From positions 1 to 25,440 of the forward strand of contig CAJCIW010000082.1 in NCBI GenBank assembly GCA_903970455.1: a stretch of 25,440 nt of DNA. Reading direction: 5' to 3'. The first letter of the stretch is position 1; every line of letters starts with the position of its first letter. Shown piece after piece: positions 21,549 through 25,440 of the stretch. The position numbers were made by a program, and so were the translations under genes. The notes beneath the pieces are model-generated. The model saw nothing but the letters and a program-made list of their open reading frames with translations, searched no databases and was not told the origin of the DNA. This stretch comes from Verrucomicrobiota bacterium (GTDB lineage Bacteria > Chlamydiota > Chlamydiia > Chlamydiales > Rhabdochlamydiaceae).

Positions 21549-23285
21549 ATGGCTCAAGTCACAACGGCAACATCTAAAAATATTCTTTACCATCCTTTGT
21601 CTCTGAAACAAGAATTCAAGGAAAAAAAGGAGCTCTTGAAAAGCAACCCTGCAGAATATGCTAATTTCTTAGCAAAATGCCAGGACTGTAAATTTAAATT
21701 TGAACAAATCCAGAAAGGGCACATTGGCACCGATAAAACATATGAGGTCGTTCAGAAGCAGCTGAGCGGCATTTTCAATAAGATGCAACGGCTTGTTCCT
21801 CAAATTCCCAACCCGGTCGATGCGCAAGTAAAACTCTTGCAAATGGCCGAACAATTCAAAGAGCACCATTCCCAGGAGGGCCTTGAGGGTTTTAAGGCTT
21901 TTGAAACGGAATTTCCGGATGTTTCCGAATCCGTATTTTTAAATTTATGGCAATTAAAAGGCTCTCCCCAACATGTCGACAGGAAAGAGCTGTTTTTTTC
22001 TGCTCTCGACACCGAAAGAGCTGAAGCCATCGAAAGCGTTTACTCCCATCCGATCACGCGATTGCAAGAGATCAGCAATCTGTTCCGTCAAAATAATACG
22101 CAAGAAGCTTTTATCAAGTTCGAAGAGTTTGCACGTGTGTACCCGAAGCTGGTTGATTGCATTTATGGAAAAATTTGGGAACTCTATGGCCGCCCAACAA
22201 AAGAAAATCATCTTTGTCGCATCGCACGCGATGATTTCGGCTATGTTGCCTTTCATAATCTCCATCCGGATTCGCATTTCAATTTCAATTGCCAGCACAA
22301 TGCAGAGGCGATTCATTTAATATCACAAGAATTGGTCGAGCATCTGGCGGATGCTCAATTCATGAGGGAACAAAATATCCAGCGCCTGGACCGGCGATGC
22401 GTGGAAGTTGCGAACGAGACTGTGGGGCTGTTCAAAAAAGGGGAATACGTCTCCCGTGATGGGCAAAAGCATGATTTAAAAGATTACCTCAAATTTTCTA
22501 CCAAGCACACCCGACTTTATCGAGAGGCAAGCCAAGGGCCCAAACAACCACGTTTTGCGCATACGAAGTTTGAAGTGCGCGCGCAAAACTGCGTCGAGAT
22601 GGCCTATGACTTGAGTTATCATGGGGGGAATGTGCTGGTATTGAATTTAGCTAACTCTTATGCATTTGGCGGTTGCTACCTTAAGGCCAGAGGCACTCAG
22701 GAGGAAGAACTTTCTCGATGCCTGGGGCTCGCTCCTGCTGTAGATACTAGGCACGGAGAACAACTCCGGCAATTTTATCCCCTCCACAAAACTGCAGGTT
22801 CTGCTGGGGGCCTTTACACTCCGCAAACGCCCATTATTCGGATGGGGATGAAGAACGACTATCAATTTTATGATGAGCCGATGCCTGTCGCTGTTGCCAC
22901 CTTTGCGGCTTACGACAAACCGAACCTCGACTACTCCAACCCCAATCACCCTAAATTGCAGGGGGAGGAGTTGAAATGGACCATTGAGAAGATTCGAACG
23001 ATCTATCAATGTGCCTATGACAACGGCCATGACAGCGTGATTTTAGGCGCGTTGGGCTGCGGAGCTTTTGCTAACCCGCCGGCACATCTCGTCGAATTGT
23101 TTATGGATGTGTACGGAAAAGAATTCAATGGGTGTTTCAAGTACGTCGGATTTGCCGTCATGGAAGACATGAATGATGGGAAGAAGCACAATCCCGAAGG
23201 GAATTTTAAACCGTTTGCCCGCATGGTCCAAACAATGGGCGGTCAAGCTTACGATGCAAAAGGTCAATCCGTCACGGGGATTTAA
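21549..23285 (+). CDS. PARG-like macrodomain protein (DUF2263/TIGR02452 type) with duplicated helical N-terminus, 578 aa
   Basis: Residues about 285-560 match the microbial poly(ADP-ribose) glycohydrolase-like family. They begin VEVANETVGLFKKGEYVSRDG, then have LVLNLANSYAFGGCYLKARG followed by the catalytic-loop signature TQEEELSRC (Q384, E385, E386), and later VILGALGCGAFANPP (497-511). In bacterial-type PARG the loop is GGG-x(6-8)-QEE; here the first Gly is Phe (FGG, 373-375), while the QEE is kept. The first 280 residues are not part of the family and contain two related helical units, about 93-141 and 168-217. Such enzymes remove ADP-ribose from proteins. In a bacterium with no obvious PAR system of its own, the target may be host poly(ADP-ribose), which is inference. 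It is convergent with the ABC ATPase gene (14-bp overlap). Confidence 0.85.
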   Translation: MAQVTTATSKNILYHPLSLKQEFKEKKELLKSNPAEYANFLAKCQDCKFKFEQIQKGHIGTDKTYEVVQKQLSGIFNKMQRLVPQIPNPVDAQVKLLQMAEQFKEHHSQEGLEGFKAFETEFPDVSESVFLNLWQLKGSPQHVDRKELFFSALDTERAEAIESVYSHPITRLQEISNLFRQNNTQEAFIKFEEFARVYPKLVDCIYGKIWELYGRPTKENHLCRIARDDFGYVAFHNLHPDSHFNFNCQHNAEAIHLISQELVEHLADAQFMREQNIQRLDRRCVEVANETVGLFKKGEYVSRDGQKHDLKDYLKFSTKHTRLYREASQGPKQPRFAHTKFEVRAQNCVEMAYDLSYHGGNVLVLNLANSYAFGGCYLKARGTQEEELSRCLGLAPAVDTRHGEQLRQFYPLHKTAGSAGGLYTPQTPIIRMGMKNDYQFYDEPMPVAVATFAAYDKPNLDYSNPNHPKLQGEELKWTIEKIRTIYQCAYDNGHDSVILGALGCGAFANPPAHLVELFMDVYGKEFNGCFKYVGFAVMEDMNDGKKHNPEGNFKPFARMVQTMGGQAYDAKGQSVTGI

Positions 23286-24555
23286 GCGAGAGTCGCTTGC
23301 TCTTTCTGTGATACACGAACAGCTGCCCGTAGTGGCCCCAGCGAAGAAGCGCATGCAGCTGTTCGCTGGGGTTTTGATACGGAAGCTCTTTGTTCAAAAA
23401 AGCGAGCAGCTGATCTCTGCCCAGCGTTTGGCCAGGAGCTTTTTTCAATAGATCGCAGACTTTGATGAAAATCGGGATTGCAAGCAATTGCTCTTTCCAG
23501 ATTCGGTACCTTATCTCTCCATTCCCCTGCAAAAATTCTTTCCCTTTTTTGGTCAAGGACGCCGTCCTGTGAACAATTTCGATAAAATCCAGGAGTTCTG
23601 CAGCATGCAAGACGATCGCCACCTTATCAAAATGCTGGCGGCTTTCCGCGCCGATCTTAAAAATATCGTTTGAACCGCCGCGCGATGTGAGGTAGCGCAA
23701 AAGACCGAGAATTTGATCCTGCGTTGCCGGCAGGAGCGGGCCGATTTTTTCTTTTTTGCGCACACCCTTTGCCTCGGGGACCTCGACGCGGCCATAAGTG
23801 TCGTGGAGTTGTTCGACCAAGTGCAAGAAATCGGGAGAATGGTAAACTCTCGGCCTTCCCATTGTGTTTTCGATCACACCATGCACAGTTGCCGGCTTCG
23901 ACCCGAGAACGAAGATCCGATCAGCCATAAATGCCACTTCATGCACATCATGAGAGACGAGGAGTATCGAACTTAAACTCAGTTCTTTGTTCGCCCAAAT
24001 TTTTATCACTTCCTCACGCAGCACTTCTGCTGTGAAAGCATCGAGCTCGCTGAAGGGCTCATCCATGAACAGGATTTTAGGGTTGCGCACGAGCGCCCGC
24101 GCAATGCCGACGCGCTGTTTCATGCCTCCGGAAAGCTCCTTCGGATAAGCATCTTCAAAGCCGGAAAGCCCAATCATGGCAATTGCCTCTTGAGTCTTCT
24201 TTTCCATTTCCTCTACAGAAAAATGGGCAGCCTTTAAAACAATCTCGATGTTTTGTTTGACACTCATCCAGGGAAGAAGCGCGAAACTTTGAAAGACGAT
24301 CGAGCTTTCCGGCATCAGCCCTTGAAGTTCTTTCCCTTGGTAAAAGATTTCACCTTTCGTCGGGGAAATCAACCCAGCAAAAATCCGCAAAAGGGTCGAT
24401 TTTCCACAGCCGGAGGGGCCGATGATCGCAACAACCTCATTGGGATAAACGGCCATATCGATCTTTTCCAAAACGTGTAATGTTTGATCATGCGACAAGG
24501 CGAAATCTTCGCAGATTTGTTTCGCTTCAAAAAGTGGCGCTTGATGATTAGACAT
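23272..24555 (-). CDS. ABC transporter ATPase, nitrate/sulfonate/taurine type with C-terminal AAA-associated domain, 427 aa
   Basis: The N-terminal 250 residues are an NrtD/SsuB/TauB-type ATPase: Walker A GPSGCGKST, Q-loop VFQSFALLPWMSV, signature LSGGMKQR, Walker B ILFMDEPFSELD and VSHDVHEVAFMADRIFVL. The C-terminal 150 residues (from about DQILGLLRYLTSRGG) form an extra helical domain like the 'AAA-associated C-terminal' domain found on some ATPases of this subfamily. Such fusions usually pair with a two-domain permease. The ATG at 24553-24555 is preferred to a TTG three codons earlier. The start overlaps the permease stop by 8 bp. Substrate unknown; no binding protein lies in the window. 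Confidence 0.88.
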   Translation of the reverse strand: MSNHQAPLFEAKQICEDFALSHDQTLHVLEKIDMAVYPNEVVAIIGPSGCGKSTLLRIFAGLISPTKGEIFYQGKELQGLMPESSIVFQSFALLPWMSVKQNIEIVLKAAHFSVEEMEKKTQEAIAMIGLSGFEDAYPKELSGGMKQRVGIARALVRNPKILFMDEPFSELDAFTAEVLREEVIKIWANKELSLSSILLVSHDVHEVAFMADRIFVLGSKPATVHGVIENTMGRPRVYHSPDFLHLVEQLHDTYGRVEVPEAKGVRKKEKIGPLLPATQDQILGLLRYLTSRGGSNDIFKIGAESRQHFDKVAIVLHAAELLDFIEIVHRTASLTKKGKEFLQGNGEIRYRIWKEQLLAIPIFIKVCDLLKKAPGQTLGRDQLLAFLNKELPYQNPSEQLHALLRWGHYGQLFVYHRKSKRLSLKSP

Positions 24556-25426
24556 TGAGTGCAAACCGTTTTTCAGAATAATGATACAGCCTTAACCAGA
24601 CTTGGAAATTGATCAGCACAACAACGACCATCATGATCAGAATGCTGGCCGCCAAAAGAGGATAATCATTGTTTTGCGCGGCCATGCTGATCGCCGAACC
24701 AATTCCCGGCGTCGTCACAACCTGGTTTTTGTAAGTGACGTATTCCGCAACAATGCTCGCATTCCAGGCACCTCCTGAGGCAGCCAGAGCGCCCGTGATC
24801 AAATAGGGAGTTATCGCTGGCAGCTGCAAAGACCAAAAGCGGTTCCGGCCAGAAAATTGAAAACTGGTGGTCATTTCTCTTAAATCGGAAGGGATCGCTC
24901 GTGCCCCCGCGATCACATTGAATAAAACATACCATTGGGTTCCCATGAGCATCAGGACGACACTGCCGATCCCTAATGGAATTTTGCAAACGACAAAAAT
25001 CAGGATAAAAATGGGAAAAAGCAGAGTCGCAGGAAAAGAAGCGGCGATCTGTAAGATCGGCTGCAGCAACCGCTCCCTTTTTTTCGAAGCACAGGCAGCG
25101 ATGCCGAGCGGCAGCATCACACCGACGCTAATGAAAACGCAGATCAACACGCGGGAAAATGTCAAAGCAAACAGTTTGCCAAGCAGCAGCCACTGGTCAA
25201 CAGCGACATTCTTCACAAGATTAAGAACAAACACAGCGCCGATGGCGAGAAGAACCAGAAGAGCGATGACGACGATCTTGCTGATCGCCTTCAGTGAAAA
25301 AGGAGAGTTCCTCTTCTTTTTCCTGTTTTGGGCCCATCTGCCCAAACGGTGAAATAACCCAATCACGCAGCCGATTAAATACGAGGTTTTCAAAACATTT
25401 AAAAACCAGGATTCGGTTTGAAGCGG
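24548..25426 (-). CDS. ABC transporter permease (BPD_transp_1), C-terminal part, cut by the contig end
   Basis: The frame stays open to the last genuine base. A TTG at 25393 could be read as a start, but the preceding codons (LQTESWFLNV) continue without a stop into the adapter, so the N-terminus is missing. A basic linker (RLGRWAQNRKKKRN) leads into six hydrophobic segments. The cytoplasmic loop matching the EAA motif reads AIPSDLREMTTSFQFSGRNRFWSLQLPAITPYLITG. In this subfamily the permease is often one chain with two BPD domains; the linker followed by a second domain suggests that this is its C-terminal half. It is translationally coupled to the ATPase gene. Confidence 0.85.
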   Translation of the reverse strand, partial: PLQTESWFLNVLKTSYLIGCVIGLFHRLGRWAQNRKKKRNSPFSLKAISKIVVIALLVLLAIGAVFVLNLVKNVAVDQWLLLGKLFALTFSRVLICVFISVGVMLPLGIAACASKKRERLLQPILQIAASFPATLLFPIFILIFVVCKIPLGIGSVVLMLMGTQWYVLFNVIAGARAIPSDLREMTTSFQFSGRNRFWSLQLPAITPYLITGALAASGGAWNASIVAEYVTYKNQVVTTPGIGSAISMAAQNNDYPLLAASILIMMVVVVLINFQVWLRLYHYSEKRFALNV

Positions 25427-25440
25427 AGATCGGAAGAGCG
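25427..25440. other. Residual Illumina TruSeq adapter at the contig end
   Basis: The last 14 bases, AGATCGGAAGAGCG, equal the start of the standard Illumina adapter read-through sequence, including the G that distinguishes the read-2 side. They are at the exact end of the contig and break the permease coding sequence. They should be treated as artefact, not genome. Confidence 0.95.

Overview
The window is one end of a bacterial contig of about 25.4 kb. It most likely comes from a Chlamydiae-phylum bacterium, probably an amoeba- or protist-associated 'environmental' chlamydia. Three things point there. The first is gene order: nrdR-dksA-lspA, and a metal ABC transporter (znuA-znuC-znuB) beside rplU-rpmA-obgE, both of which I recall as typical chlamydial neighbourhoods. 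The second is a DksA-like protein that has lost its zinc cysteines. The third is a set of eukaryote-style proteins (ankyrin repeats, a poly(ADP-ribose) glycohydrolase-like macrodomain). Genus cannot be decided from the sequence alone.

Layout. 1-1.47 kb: an IS200/IS605-type element with an apparently intact tnpB, its right-end hairpin exactly at the contig start, and a decayed divergent tnpA. 1.43-4.94 kb (minus): a tight five-gene run, nrdR, dksA-like, lspA, an unknown gene, cinA. 5.06-7.32 kb (minus): a divergent dicarboxylate/amino-acid symporter and a YheT-type hydrolase. 7.38-10.39 kb (plus): the ABC-F protein Uup, then an AAA/DUF4143 ATPase split by a -1 frameshift at an A AAA AAC heptamer. 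10.38-12.73 kb (minus): tRNA-dihydrouridine synthase, tRNA-Ser(GGA) with promoter and terminator, YchJ, and an orphan gene. 12.89-15.37 kb (plus): znuA-znuC-znuB. 15.44-15.61 kb (minus): a small 54-codon gene. 15.8-17.74 kb (plus): a promoter, a structured leader of about 250 nt, then rplU, rpmA, a terminator and obgE.

17.78-23.29 kb is the accessory core. On the minus strand there are two tandem, full-length paralogues that join a methyltransferase-like N-terminus to ankyrin repeats and a shared C-terminal domain. A third copy follows, collapsed to a 126-bp pseudogene. Divergent from them is a 578-residue protein with a duplicated helical N-terminus and a PARG-type macrodomain. Separate promoters for the two directions lie in the 146-bp gap. 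The architecture suggests a host-interaction (effector) locus, but no secretion signal was demonstrated. 23.27-25.43 kb (minus): an ATPase and permease of a nitrate/sulfonate-type ABC importer. The permease is cut by the contig end, and the last 14 bases are residual Illumina adapter.

No CRISPR array, rRNA, prophage or plasmid-maintenance gene was seen.
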